Assembly: GCA_027579435.1 (NCBI GenBank)
Contig: JANBPK010001052.1
Span: 32,940-96,939, forward strand
Origin: Candolleomyces eurysporus
Lineage: Eukaryota; Basidiomycota; Agaricomycetes; Agaricales; Psathyrellaceae
Length of the DNA stretch: 64,000 nt
Direction of reading: 5' to 3'
Below the pieces are notes generated by a model, which saw only the letters and a list, made by a program, of their open reading frames with translations, ran no database searches and was not told the origin of the DNA. The position numbers and the translations under genes were made by a program. Of the stretch, positions 11,659 to 24,536 are shown one piece after another; within the stretch, counting starts at the first letter, position 1, and each line of letters opens with the position of its first letter.

Positions 11659-13610
11659 GATAGGTTAGATCTCTGCCGATGCAAAGGGATTAGGAAGATA
11701 CTGCTAGGGACTAGTAGGCTTTGGAGCAGAGGGTGGGTCATACACACCCATGGTTTGACAGTTATTAAGTACTCGTGTACCGGCTTTCTCCTCGTGTCCT
11801 GTGTCATTTAGGAATCCCGTGCTGTGGTGAGATCCAATTTGATACAACGTTCACTGTGACGTCGGAAAATTCCGATTCAGAGTTTACACTTTCGCGCAAA
11901 CCTCTTTTCAGGTGTGCCAGAGAGACGCGCTTTGGAAACGTGTGCTGTCTCGCAGAATGCAATAGCAAGTCCAGATTGGATGACGTGGTGCCGTTAACGT
12001 TTAGCATTGCTAGACTCGTGATCATTATCTGGAACATTGGGGTCGTCAGTCGATGGCTCAGCTAAGCCATAAAATACAGCCTCAGTTGATAGAGCACTCC
12101 AATCACAGTAATGCTTCTTGACTCGGCTTTCTCATGCTGACCTGATGTCAAGTCCGTCCTAATGAGCACACGGCCATGTCGAAGTCGAAAGCGCGAAAAC
12201 TTTGTCAGAGTGTTGGGTACTGCGGCAGGAATCGCTGTTGCTTAATAGGCTATGATGCATGTTGGGGAAGGTTAACCAAGGGAGTAAGCTGTGATTAGTC
12301 CTGCTTCCTCAGTATGTATACATTCAGAGCTTAATTAGGATGGAAGTGATACCCCGCCATGACAGGGTGTGTCTTTCAACGTTCGGTATGCTGACCACAC
12401 CGATTGGTAGCGCCCACTTTGACATGAAAAACCCATGACACTCCATGTTGCGCACACGTTCTGCTGGAATAATGCGGCCCTGGCGAGGTAAAGAAACTAT
12501 TTGAGGGCAGGCAGTGTGTCGAAAGGAGAGTCCATGCATCGTTGAAACAAAGGTCGATTTGTAAGAGTTGGTCAAATGTGAGTGACAAAACGGGTCAGGG
12601 GATAACGGTCTGTAGCGCGGCTCTGCCGCGTCAGCCCGCTACTCTAGGAGCTCGTTTTGGCAGACCTTGCTCATATCACATGCAATCCAGGAAAGAAGGA
12701 AAGGCAGCTATTTGATTATGAATAGATTGATTTATGAAGTGCATTCAAGTTGTCAGAGAGTTCATGTGAGACAAGGAGGAAGGAGCGCTTGGAGGCAATT
12801 CGTACGACTCGAGGGAAAAAATCTCTGTCGTGAAGATGAATGCCGAATGGTGGGCGTAAGTACCAAGCTTGATTGCGAGCCGCTTCGACCTTGACTGAAC
12901 AAAGAAATGACAAAAGCGATTTCCCAGACCGACCAATGTTTATGGTGTTAGTGGTGTGAGAAGAGAGGCTAACTAGGCGACAAGGCAGGTTACCGAGGCA
13001 TTTTGACAAGCGCACTTAAGGGGATCCAAAAGGCCAAGACCACGTTCCTCCTTGTAAGCGGCACGGGTCCTTCCATCATGCTCGATAGCTCCGCCATCTT
13101 CCCACCCACGTTATCTCGGTATCACCCTTTGCCAGCTGCTTTGAACTGCCGGTTTCCTCTCCGTTGTTGCAGCAGAGCCAGGCACTGCAAGCATAGACCT
13201 GCGGCTGTCTTCGGCTCTGGCCGGGAGAAGTTGAGGTTAGATAGAAGTGATACGAGTGTAAGGTGAGACGGAGGGGCAGGCAAGGAGACGGCAAGAACCA
13301 TGCAAAATGCCTCGGCCCTTGCCATGCGTAGCATCGGCCACTCACCACAGGCACGATATCTTCTGTCGGAAGTCTGGCAACTTTGCATTCCAAGCCAGAA
13401 ATCAATTGCGGTCCAATGAAAATAGACAGTAAAGCACATACAATCAGAACAGGAGTATTGTAAAAATGCATTTCGACAAGCACACAAAAACATATTCACT
13501 TATACCAATGGCCCCTGGAGCATATCTTTGGCATGGTTCTGTCAAATCGATCACCGAGTAAATAAATCGCCAGTCCCGCAGACAATATGAGAAATTCGGG
13601 ACTGGGAAAA
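11659..13610. other. Spacer with duplicated, non-coding blocks
   Basis: No supported gene. The stretch about 12320-12500 resembles 20660-20800 and, more weakly, 17590-17700 and 26336-26430 (shared words such as GGATGGAAGT and GCGCCCACTTTGAC in related order), so it is a co-duplicated spacer. The part after 13440 resembles the 3' flanks of the other helical-protein genes (CCCCTGGA followed by a conserved block). Confidence 0.5.
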
Positions 13611-15437
13611 TCACGTATTCAAAGGATTCCCAGCACTGACGTTGACCTGCGTTGCATAGGTTTGCAGTACCTGGCACACAATGTTGTAGATCGAGCTGAT
13701 CCTGTTTTCGGAGAGGTAGCTTGCAACGTCCTGACGACTCTAATAGATTGAATACGTCAGTATGGGGTCTAGACTATCGGACTAACCTCGACAGTAACGT
13801 CAGGGTTCAAGCAACCGTTGAGCCACTCTCTCAGCCGGATGGCATCAAATTGAATCTGCAGCAAAGCATTTTAGTCGTAAGCTTATAATAAATGCATCGC
13901 TTACAGAGCTCCAAATTGACACGATTATTCCAAGCCGAGTGGCAATAGTGTGCACTTGTTCTTGGATAATGTTCATGTCTTCCAGCTTCTCCTCCGCCTC
14001 CAACAATTCTCTTGTAGGAGCTAGCAATATGTGAATGAGTAGGCCTCCTCATGGTAATTTGTAGATTGGGGAATAGACCGACCTGTAACTTTCTTGGGCG
14101 ATACCAATCTTACAAGGGAGACGCCCATAATTGAGGCGGAGACAATCTTCAGTTTCAGTGATTAGCTCATAAGCATTGACAGAGGTCTGAGCATGACGCA
14201 CACTAGCAACCGAGATGGCATGGGCAGGCAATATCGTGGAGGCACATGTCGTACAAGCAAAACATCCTATCCCAGCGACGCAAGTACTTGCCCCAATAGC
14301 AATCGCTGAATAGCTGACAATCTGTACGCAAATGAGGGATCAGGCAGAGGGATAATAAGTGGCTTGTATCCTACCTCTTGCTCGATTTCGTTGAGTTTCT
14401 TCTGAGCGCTTCTGACGCTTTCTTCTGCAGCTTTGGTGATACTGGCATTGGCTCCCATGGCCAAACGATTGAAATCCTGCCTGATTTCCTGAGAAAGAAT
14501 CTTTATTTGTTCCGAAAGTTCCTCAAAATTTGCGCCAAGCTTTCTAGCCCTCGTTTCGGTGTCATTCATGTCCTATTAAAAGGATCAATAAGTACAGAGA
14601 GCTGTATCAGAAATAGACGGCGGAAGATCGTGTACTTTCAGCAACACGTTGATAGATGCTTCGAGGAGCTGTATGGTTTTGTTGGCTCGCTTGCGAGTCT
14701 CCTCCAGGGTCTCGGTCTCCGTTCTAGGATCTTCGAGAATTCTTTGCAGCTTATCCAACTTCTCTGGTACCTCCTGCGCATAGCCTAAAAGGAGCCCATT
14801 AGCACATTTTCAGCACTGAACATGAAGATTTATCGGACTTACGCTCAGCATAGCATTTTCCAACTGAAGCAATATTTTTCGACTCAGTGATGAGTTGTCG
14901 AAACGCCTGTACATGAAAATGATCAATTGGTGCGCTGACTGAAGGAGGGGGAGTAATACTGGCCTCGTGGTACTGGTACCACCTTGGAGCATACCCCACC
15001 ATGTGTCCATCTGTGTCCTTGTATTTGTTGCCATCAGTCCTCAGTAGGAGTTTATACACGCGTTCAAACGAAGTGTCGAGGTCGTTGATAGTACCGGCCA
15101 TATCGTGGATCTCATCGATGAGCTTCTGGCCATCTTCACCCCTGAAAGCGCCGACCAAGGCTTTGGTGACATTGAGCTTACCGCTGTCCCTGGCATCCCT
15201 CAGCATAAGACGTTGAGTAAGGTCAACCGTTCGGTCTGCTTCCTTGGGGCTTAACGGGCCAGAAGAGGCGGTGGAATCGAGTTCACCAATTATGCTGGCT
15301 TTCTCGTCTTGCTGATCTTCGGTCGTCGAAGCCTTCTCCACAGGTATCATGACCGACATTATGTCTGATCCAGCGAGATTGAGTATGGGTAAAATCTGCT
15401 GGGTGTGTTCAATCGGGGCAGAGGGATGCTTCGGCAC
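13611..15437 (-). CDS. ClyA/HBL-like alpha-pore-forming-type protein, copy 2 (divergent)
   Basis: Same exon plan as copy 1 (exon 1 15437-14964, exon 2 14906-14843, exon 3 14784-14636, exon 4 14572-14375, then five more to the TGA at 13611-13613), but the most diverged of the four array members. It has a longer N-terminus (start at 15437 or the in-frame ATG near 15361), and the usual family words: LNVTKALVGAFRG, FRQLITESKNIAS, ETRKRANKTIQLLEASINVL. Its central hydrophobic segment is different: about 30 small and apolar residues with several cysteines (FACTTCAST in its middle) where copies 1, 3 and 4 have a Gly-rich GGGIGW segment. The first intron starts GC (CACGAG then GCCAGT) where the paralogues have GT, so this splice may be weak or broken. 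Role as for copy 1; no partner domain is visible. Confidence 0.55.
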
Positions 15438-15742
15438 TCTGATGAAGTGGCGCTAATAAATACTCGTGAACGCGCCTTCCCCTCGTGCCCTGTACATGAA
15501 TACAATACAGGAAACCTCTGTGCTGCGGCGTATTCAATTCGATTCAAAGTTTGCACACCACAATCTTAGACGACATTACCATCCCAACCCGTTGACATTC
15601 CCCACTACATCTTCAAATGCCACTAGGAATCGAGTTGATGTAAATTAGAAGCTGGAGAATATAGTAATTACGACGACACGATACCAATGGATGGCCGGCC
15701 GTGATGTCGGGATGGGAAGGCTGCAAGGAGCGGCGCAGAGCG

Positions 15743-17518
15743 TCACGCAACGTGCAAGTACTTCATCAAACTCGCCTTCTGCATCCTTTTCAATATGCGT
15801 ACAACCCACACCATGTAAACGAGATCAATGAGCAACAAGGTAGTGATGAAAATGCGGAGGGTTGCCGTAGCTGCACCTTTCGGCGTAGTGCTCTTTAAGT
15901 GGGCGGAGGCTGAGGTCGATGCGGACGCTGTAGTTCGCGATGGTCCGTTCAACGCGGGACCGCCGAGGCTAATATTTTCTTGGACGTCCGTCCTCCAGAG
16001 AAGGCTTAGTATTGCCCCAGAAAAGAATATCACCGTCCTTGATGCAACCGAAGTTGTGATTATACCTCAGATTCAAGTATACGATAGAAATAGATAGTTG
16101 ATGCACTTACCAAAGAGCATACACCACCGGGAAGGATATTATCATCCACAAATTGCATTTAATAATCGAAGAGTTGAGCGACTCCTATTCCCCGACGAGA
16201 GAAAATTGAACGAGTGAGCAAGAGGGTGAACCAAAGATCAGTCGGGCATCAAGATGAGAAAGCGAGAACTGACATAAAACCACGAACGGATGTAGGACAG
16301 TCCTTTGGTGGAAGGAGAGCGGAAGTAGAAGCTAAGGATAACGCCAAAACAGAGCGCCGAAATTGCTCGGGATACGGCGAGGAACGCGAATGCCCGTATG
16401 AGTTTGTCGTCGCTCGCCGAGGGGATCTGGAGGATGGTTGGCGATGTTCTACGCGCATGGTTGTAGTCAATAACCGTTACGGGAGGATGCGACACGGTAC
16501 TTGCGGGATGTAAATTGTAGCAATGATAATTATCACGTTCCACTCCGAGAGACGGGAGCCGACAAAATTGGACCATAGATCCTGGAGTTCTGTAATTGGG
16601 GGATTTATGTCTTCTTCGAAGTTGGGATGGCCTGCGTCTTCGAGCTTCTGCCAACACTCAATAAGTCGACATTCCTGTTTCATGTAATACCTTGGAATTC
16701 CTAGCATAAGCATCGACTGAGCCTTTACAGATGCCATCTGGAGATAGGCTCTTGTATTCCTGAGAATATGTCTTCTGCTCCTTGACACCGAGGGTGGATG
16801 AAGGATTCGAGGATAATCTGCAACACCATGACTTCTAACGGGCGGCTTTGGCGAAATCGGCTGGTAGGCGCGCGCTTTGTCAATGATCTGCTCTGCTCGA
16901 TATCAAAATTCTTCTCGGCCTGAGAGATAGTCAATATGCAGACAACTGACCAAGGGCCTGTTGTGTCATCTGCGATACGAAGGGGTCTGCTAGGGTGCGG
17001 TATACCAACGGAACGTCCTGTCGGAAATCACGTGTGGCCATGAAGGAGTCACTTTCGTGCATCGACTCGTAGGGACTCCGACTTACGTTGATATTGTGCG
17101 AGGTAATCGGATGCTGCTGTCCGACAGGATGTAAAGGCAAGTCTGGATCAGATGAGTTGGATGGGCTCAGTTGGACTGGGCGCTTGGTGAGCTGGTCCAA
17201 AAGATTGCTCGACGAAATCACTCGGTTGAACGATGGCCTAGTGGTGGGGGCATTTGGCATTGCTAGATTGGTTATCCACCGCGGAATACGGAGGTCGATG
17301 AAGGCGACCATCGATGGGAGCCAAAGATAGAAGTTATTCGTGTTGAAATTGGGCGCATTTCCAATAGCAGTGACTCTGAACTCCGAGTCGGATTCGTCAT
17401 CCTGACTTGTTATCGATCCTGAGTCCAACGCTACGGCTATGCGCCCGCCACGTCGAGAGCGCGAGGAAAGTGTGAGAGCGTCGAGTACTGCAGCAGATGT
17501 CGTTATTGCCTGAGCCAT
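15743..17518 (-). CDS. Multi-pass membrane protein, copy 1
   Basis: Spliced minus-strand gene: exon 1 17518-17087 (start MAQAITTSAAVLDAL), a small exon near 17020, an exon from about 16760 to 16520, one from about 16450 to 16280, a short one near 16120 and a last exon 16037-15743. Hydrophobic stretches: FYLWLPSMVAFIDL in exon 1; WNVIIIIATIYIP after LWSNFVGSRLSE; AFAFLAVSRAISALCFGVIL; SFPVVYALW; IFFSGAILSLLW; and IFITTLLLIDLVYMVWVV near the end. The order (soluble N-terminus, LxDLWSxFVGSRLSEW before the first core helix, QIPSASDD loop, two-helix end) matches a large unnamed family of agaricomycete membrane proteins. No function is known to me. It was duplicated with the helical-protein genes (copy 2 at 24537). 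Confidence 0.65.
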
Positions 17519-18122
17519 AATGAGAAATCAAGGGACTGAGGAAGATCAAAAGTCATGCATCATGTCTTCTCTGTATATATATGTTCACACTGCTTGCCGG
17601 GATGGAAGTGAACGCGGCATGCCGCGTGTAAGTCCCTGCTGATACAGTTGGAGTTCGAAATCCGGTAGACAGACCACTCCGAGTCCGCACAACCCGACAT
17701 GAGGAATTAGGAGACTAGAACGCCATTGGACGTCAGCATTTGCAGATCCGATTTGGGCTGCTCCGGAGGGGACGTGCGAGCAATCTACGTCTCGATATCG
17801 AATGCAACATTGTGCCGGACTCGCCGGGCCTCGTTGTCGCTAGTGGCTGTGGTCAAATACTACATCGGTACTTTGACGTCTAGTCTCGCTAGCGATACGT
17901 TGAGGAGGTCCATCGAGACTACTTGAAATATCTAGCGCTGGAGGATGAGATATGATAGTGAGTGGCGGTAAGAACAAAGTATCGGATTGGGAAATGGCCG
18001 GCGGCATATCTCCATGATTGTTTGCAATACAGGCCACTGGCGCATAGGATCCCCAATTTGGGGAGCGCTCCATTCCCACTTTGAAGCTGAGCAGGCAAGA
18101 CGGGTGGAAGGCGAGCGAGTCT

Positions 18123-18226
18123 ATGAGCGACAACTTTCTTCTTCCTCACCCTTTTTCTATGTATTTGCCATGGACTATCACCTAATTCAGCTGGTAACTT
18201 CCATGCTATATGGCCCAGTGGCGTAA
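18123..18226 (+). pseudogene. Relic of the DUF4203-like gene's 5' end
   Basis: The region reads like the promoter-to-start segment of the gene at 26979: an upstream CAAGACGGGTGGA...GAGCGAGTCTATG block, a CTCACC...TTTTT pyrimidine tract, then CCATGGACT and codons for MDYHLIQLV ending at once. It is a decayed copy of about 100 bases, with no downstream coding sequence. Confidence 0.65.
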
Positions 18227-18399
18227 ATCTGATCAACCATTGTAGTGATACATGTACATGCGACTAGCATACAAAAGGATATTCATATGTACCGAGGGCC
18301 CCTGGACTCTATCTCTGACAATGGTTTTGTCGAATCGATCACCGAATAAATATGTCACCACTCCCTCCGACCACGCGAGACATTCAGAACCAGCAAGAT

Positions 18400-20224
18400 T
18401 CACGTATCTAAAGGGTTCAGGGTACTGACATTGACCTCCGTTGCATAGATTTGCAACACCTGGCACAAGATGCTGTAGACTAATCCAATTTTGATTTCAG
18501 AGAGGTCCCGTGCAACGTCCTAAACAGCTCGGATGCGTCAGTGTCAAATATCACGGCTTTAAATTGAGACAAGTAAAACTAACCTCAACAGGGACGTCAG
18601 GGTTCAAGCATCCTTTGAGCCAACCCTTCAGTTGGACGGCATCGGATTGAATCTGCGGCAAGGTATATCAATCGTAAGCGAAAGGTGGTCGAACATGTAA
18701 TGAGTGCGTTGCTTACAGAGCTCCAAATCTTCATAATTGTTCCAAGCTGGGTGACAATACTGGTCACTTCTTCTTGGATAGCGTTCACGTCTGTTTTCGA
18801 TTGGGCTAGTGCATCCCTCTTCCTCTTCAGAGCCTCTAGATTCTCCTTCGCTGTCTCCAACTCTTTCTTAGAGGCTTCTAAAATGGAGAAACAGCGGTGT
18901 TAACTTCAAGCAGTTGATTTTTGAATTGTGGAATGACCGACTCGTAAGGCCCCAGTCGTCTAGCCCCATACAGGCCAGGACGGCACCCAAGACGCATAGA
19001 ACCTTCAGTTTAGTTATTCAGCATCGCTGAGTGTGAAGAAAATATGGCAACTGGTTAGAATGCATCATACGTACGTCACGAGCCCGAAATCCCAAGGTGG
19101 GCAATATGCCACATGCACACCTGGCCCCGGCAATCCATCCAATGCCACCGCCTAGTGTGAAGCTCACAGCAGCTACACTAAACAAGGCAGAGACCTGTGG
19201 GGACACGAGCAAAAGATCAGTTGGCGGACACCAAGTAGGGATGGATCCTACGACCTGTGTTTTGAGTTTTTCGAGTTTCGTCTGAACATTCTTGATGTGT
19301 TCCTCTGTGGTTTGGATAGCGACGTCGATGTCGACGGTGGTAGCCAGACAGTCGACATCCCGTTCAAGTTCTTCGGATAGGATCGTAACGCCTTTTGAAA
19401 GCTCGCTGAGCTTTGCGCCAAGTTTCGTGGCCCTCGCTTCAGTGTCGGCCATATCCTATGTAAAGGACTCGAATCATCGTGCACAAAATCGTGATCGAGC
19501 ACGATGAGGGGCAATTTCACGTACTTTCAGCAAAAGGTTGATAGATGCTTCGATGAGCTGCATGGTCTTGTTGGCACGCTTGCGAGTTTCCTCAAAGGTC
19601 TCTTCCTCCGTTCTAGGATCTTCGATAATCTTTCGCAGCTTCTCCAGCTTCTCTGGCACTTCTTGTGCGTAGCCTGGAAAGGANTTTTTAGTCAACACCG
19701 AGTTCAAATTTGAATCTCCCGGACACTTACGCTCAGCGTAACACTTTCCGGCCGAAGCAATGTTCTTCGACTCAGTGATGAGTTGTTGAAACGTCTATAC
19801 ATGAATTAATATGGTCAATCGATGCAATGACTGAGGAGGGAAATTAGTAACCTCATGGTATCGATGCCATGTTGGAGCATACTCCACTATGGTTCCATCT
19901 TCGCGTGCGTATTTGTGGCAATCGATCTTCAGCAGTAGCCTGTACGCGCGCTCGAACGAGACGTCGAGTTTGTTGGTCGTATTGGCCATATCATAGATCT
20001 CATCGACGATCCTTTGACCGGCCATGCCTTGGAAAGCACCAACCATAACTTTGGTGACGTCGAGTTTACCGACATTCGCGAGATTGTCAAGCTCGATGGG
20101 TGGGTCGTCGTCTCGCTTCTCNGGGGAGCTGGTCACTAGGGATGAGGCAAAAGATTTGATCAACGAGCTTTGCGAACCCCTCATTCCATTCCATGTTCGC
20201 AGCGACACTCTCCGCGGGCGTCAT
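18400..20224 (-). CDS. ClyA/HBL-like alpha-pore-forming-type protein, copy 3
   Basis: Nine-exon gene closely related to copy 1: 20224-19852, 19794-19731, 19673-19525, 19455-19255, 19194-19075, a short exon near 19010-18980, 18877-18717, 18652-18584, 18519-18400. Exons 2, 3 and 4 have the same lengths as in copy 1 (64, 149 and 201 bases). N at 20122 is an extra character: dropping it keeps exon 1 in frame from the ATG at 20224. Family words: LDVTKVMVGAFQGMAGQ, FERAYRLLLKID, TFQQLITESKNIASAGKC, then coil, Gly-rich hydrophobic segment (VAAVSFTLGGGIGWIAGARC) and return coil (TAKENLEALKRKRDALAQSK). A second N at 19684 is in an intron. No signal peptide. Role inferred as for copy 1. Confidence 0.6.
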
Positions 20225-21148
20225 GATGGCTTGGTTGACCGATGCAAAGGGATTGGGAAAACACTTCTCGGCTGGGTGGGGTTTGGAGCAGAGGATGGGT
20301 CGTGCATTGCCATGAAATGACAGCTATCAAGTACTCGCGCCCGAGCCTTCTCCTCGTGTCCTGGATGTGATATAGGAAAATTCCGTGCTGCGACGAGGAT
20401 TGAATTCGATACAAGGTTCATGCCACCAAATCAAAGTCAGTCGGAGAAGTCCGGTTCCAAGTCTGAGTGGTGCCACAACATCGCTAGACTACTATTTATC
20501 GTACCCGGGCGACGGCGATCCCTGCTGCAGCATTCGACGCTCCGACAATAGTCTAGTGCTTTTGACTTCAACGTGGCCGTCTGCTCATAGGGATGGACTC
20601 GACATTTCATAAGTAAGGGTTGTGATAAGTCCTGCTTTATCACCTTCCACCTTCACAGAGCTTGCCTAGGATAGAAGAAATACCGTCCGATTCTATTTGG
20701 AAGTTGGGTAGGCTGACCACTCTAATAAGCACCCACTTTGACAAATGAGAAACTCAAGGCGTACCATGCTTCTTGCACGTTCTTCCGTAATCTAGTGCAA
20801 TCCCAGCCAGGAGACAGGAGTACTGTTTGATTACGAGGTGTGGTTATCGCCTTAGGGTTCCTTCTTCCTTCACGATAGGGGCGAGAGGTTCCAGTTCTGT
20901 GAATCGAAGATGTTTGGAAGAAGAACCTCCGCTATGCACGCCGAGTGACCACATTCGGGCTGACTACGATCAAAGCATATGCCGTGCTTGAAGACCTGGA
21001 TGAGGGCGACATGATAGTGGCGATAAGAATCAAAGTCCCAATTGGGAAGCGCTCCTTTCATCCAGCTTCAATCAGGGCAAGCGGGCAAGACGGGTAGAAG
21101 GCGAGCGAGTTATGGACAACTTTCTTCTTACTCACCTTTTTATGTATT
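20225..21148. other. Spacer with duplicated, non-coding blocks
   Basis: No gene supported. The block 20660-20800 resembles 12320-12500. Towards 21060-21148 it becomes similar to the promoter of the DUF4203-like gene (26880-26978). Confidence 0.5.
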
Positions 21149-21260
21149 TGTCATGGACTCGCACCTGATTCAACTGGTATCTTCCACGCCATAGATGTTG
21201 GTTGGGAAGGACTTTTGGACATTGGCGAAGAACAGATATCAGCGCGTCGCCAAAATCTGC
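21149..21260 (+). pseudogene. Chimeric relic: DUF4203-like start joined to F-box gene 3' end
   Basis: From 21151 the ATG opens MDSHLIQLVSSTP then TAG, nearly identical to the first codons of the gene at 26979 (MDSHLTQLVPSTP). Directly after it, from 21194, the sequence switches to codons matching VGKDFWTLAEE, the C-terminal part of the F-box gene (6608-6640), followed by a degenerate CGTCGCCAAAA block. A similar CGTCGCCAAAA...GGCCGTGAACAT block occurs at 9546-9585, beside copy 1. Neither piece is functional. Confidence 0.7.
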
Positions 21261-21442
21261 TTGAGCAAGAGCCGTGAACATGGAAAGTGGATTTATTTTG
21301 AGAATATGATACATGTAAATGCGACTGACATACGAAAGGATATTCATATATACCGACAGCCCCTGGTATGGCTCTGTCAAATGGATCGCCAAAAAATAAA
21401 TTGCCGCTCCCTCCGACCACACGAGAAAATCAGGACTGGAGT

Positions 21443-23284
21443 TTACGTATCCAAAGGCTTCACGGCGCTGACATTGACCTCCGTTGAATAGGTTTGCAAC
21501 ACCTGGCACAAGATGTTGTAGACGAATCCGATTTTCATTTCGGAGAGGTCGCTTACAACGTCCTAAACGGCTCGGATACATCAATATCCGATATCAAGGC
21601 TTTACAAAGAAGACGGATAAAGAGCGGACTAACCTCAATAGGAATCTCGGGGTCCAAGCAACCTTTGAGCCACACTTTCAGCTGGACGGCATCCGACTGA
21701 ATCTGCGGCAAGCGTATCAGCCGTAAGGGGAAAGTAGTCCTCTAAGAAACTAGGTCGCTTACAGAGCTCCAAATCTTCATAATGGTTCCAAGCTGAGTGG
21801 CAATAGTGAACACTTCTTCTTTAATAGCGGTCACGTCCGCCTTCGATTGAGTGAGTGCATCCCGCTTCTTCTTCAGGACCTCTAAATTCTCCTTTGCTGT
21901 CTTCAATTCTTTCTTCAGAGCCTCTGAAATGGACAAAGCGGTTTTAGCCTGATGCGACGGTAGGTTTCGATGCCTAACCGTGGAATGACTGACTCGTATT
22001 GACCAAGTCATCAAATCCCTTACCGCCCAGTAGAGTAGCCAGGATGGACAAAGGCTTCAGTTCAGATTATTAGCATGGTTGAGCTGTGGAGAAGATCTGG
22101 CAGCCGCTAGGAGGGCAGCATACGTACAGCTTGAGTCCGGAGTCCCAAAATGGGTACCATGTGAATTGCACATCTAGCCCCGGCAGCCCATCCAATACCA
22201 CCGCATACTGTGAGGCTCACGGCGGCCACACTAAACAAAGCTGAGGCCTGTGGGGAAACGCCCAAGATATCAGTTCGGCAGATAGTAAGTGGTCGTGCAT
22301 TCTACAACCTGTGTTTTGAGTTTTCCAAGCTTTGCCCGAACCTTCTTAATGTGTTCTTCCGCGGTTTTGATAGTAACGTCATAATCGACCGTAGGAGTCA
22401 AACGATCCACATCCCGTTCGAGCTCTTCGGAAAGGATTCTGACGCCACTCCACAGCTCGTTGAGCTTTGCGCCAAGATCCGTAGCCCTCTTTTCAGTGTC
22501 GGCTAGATCCTTTAAGAAGTTGAATCATAGTGCGCCGAATCGTGGTAAAAGACGATGAGAGACGACGTCACGTACTTTCAGCAAAATATTGATCGATGCT
22601 TCGATGAGCTGCATGGTTTTTTTAGCCCGCTTGCGAGTCTCTTCAATGGACTCCGTTTCCGTCCTGGGATCTTCGATAATCTTCCGCAGCTTCTCCAGCT
22701 TCTGCGGCACCTCTTGTGCGTAGCCTGGAACGAAATTTCCATGAGCACCGAGTTCGAATTCGGATCTCCCGGCACTTACGTTCAGCGTAGCCCTTTCCAG
22801 TCGAAGCAATGTTCTTCGACTCAGCGATAAGCTGCCGAAACGTCTACACATAAATTAAAATGCGATGACTGAGGTGAAAAGGTGAAACAAAAATGGTAGT
22901 AACCTCGTGGTATCGACGCCATGTTGGAGCATACTCCATTATGGTTCCATCTTCGCGCGCGTATTTGTGGTGGTCAATCTTCAGGAGCAGCCTATACGCA
23001 CGCTCAAACGACATGTTGAGATTGTTGGTGGTATTGGCCATGTCATAGATCTCATCGACGATTTCTTGACCGGCCGCGCCCTGGAAAGCACCAACCATAG
23101 CTTTGGTGACGTCGAGTTTACCGTTGTCCATGGCATTGTTCAGAAAATTGCTGAGCTTGGTGAAAGTGTCGTCTCCCTCGTCGAGGGGTTGGTGACTGGG
23201 AATGCGGGAAAAGAGGTCATCGACAAACTCCCCAAAGTCCTCGTGCGATTCTACGGTCTCAGCGATGCTGTGCGCGTACGTCAT
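21443..23284 (-). CDS. ClyA/HBL-like alpha-pore-forming-type protein, copy 4
   Basis: Nine-exon gene: 23284-22904, 22843-22780, 22724-22576, 22509-22309, 22247-22128, a short exon near 22060-22020, 21923-21763, 21702-21634, 21562-21443 (stop TAA). It has no N in its coding part, so it is the cleanest array member and confirms the reading frame used for copies 1 and 3. Family words: LDVTKAMVGAFQGAAGQ, HHKYAREDGTIMEY, FRQLIAESKNIAS, ETRKRAKKTMQLIEASINI, a hydrophobic Gly/Ala-rich segment, then ELKTAKENLEVLKKKRDALT. Relations: closer to copies 1 and 3 than to copy 2. Function inferred only from layout. Confidence 0.6.
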
Positions 23285-24536
23285 GATGCCTTGGATCTCG
23301 ACCGATGCAAAGGGATTAGGAAGACACTGGGTGGGCCGTGGAGCAGTGCGTGGGTCGTGCTACCCCATGAGTCGACAGTTATTAAGTACCGGCACGAGCC
23401 CCTCGTGTCCTGTATATGATATAGGCAACTTCCGTGCTGCGACGAGAATTGAATTCGATGCAAGGTCCATGTCATCAAAATTTTGAAGTCGGTCGGAGAT
23501 TACACCTCCTCACAGGTGACTCAAGCTTGTCAGATAGGTCTATCTACTTTGGAATTGCTGGTAGCGTTAATGCTGCTTCGTTCTAGACACACTCCAGCCT
23601 TGAAACAGTATCTTTTTCCTTCTCGCCAGGCTGATCTATTGCGGGAGAACCTGCATGCAGCATGGAATGCCATGAGTTTTTCATGTCAAGTGGCTAAATC
23701 AGAGTGGTCGGGCTAGCGGGCTTCTTGAGAGCCAACGGCTTACCACATGTACACGGCGCGGTATTACTGCCAGTTCGGGTAGGCTCTGTGAATGTACCCA
23801 TCTTGAGAAAGCGAGATTATTACAGTCAATATCGACGTCAAGTTAGAATGAACATGCTGAGCGCGGAAGGATTAGTGTCATGAGAGACGGGAGACCTCCC
23901 AAGTTTGTCGCAGGGCCAGCATCCATGTCGGATCGGATCCACCTTCTAAGAGCCAACCAGTTCTCGATATTCAATGCAATTTTGTGCCGCGCTCGCTGGA
24001 ACTCTTCGTCGTGAATTGCTGCGGGTACTTTGACGTCTAGTCTGGCTGGTGCTGCCTCCATGGTAGCGGCGGTAAGAGTCAAAGTCTCGGATCGGGTCAT
24101 TTTCGGCAGAATCTACGTCATTGTTTGCAACACAGGCCACTGGCACACGAAGCCCCAATTTAGGAACCGCTCGCAGGGTACGGGTGGAAGGCGAGGTCGT
24201 CTATGGGCGACAGCTTTCTTCTTCCTCACCTTGATATCCGTGTGTACAGAACTATATCCTTGGCGTCGCCCTGCCAAATAAACTACCCATACTACCTCCT
24301 TTTCCTTTTCAGAACAGCGTTACCACCCCATCCCATCGACAGACCTCACCGCATCTCCAATGCCAAGGATCGAGTTGATGTAGATAATATCAGAACCTGG
24401 AAAATACAGTCATTAATATAATTACAATGGCGCAATATCAATGTGTAGCTGGCCATTCTAATCTAGGATTCGAAATCAATCAACAACGTATTGACAGTGC
24501 GCAATCTACGGTGGGATAAGAGTTCTGCAAAGCGCG
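23285..24536. other. Spacer before membrane-protein copy 2
   Basis: No gene supported. It includes another decayed piece of the DUF4203-like promoter at about 24180-24235 (GGTGGAAGGCGAG...TCTATGGGCGACAGC and the following pyrimidine tract). Confidence 0.5.

Noticed and set aside
18240..18270. Puf-binding site (TGTACAT) in the 3' flanks of the helical-protein genes
   Set aside because: The core does not match UGUAnAUA exactly and differs between copies.
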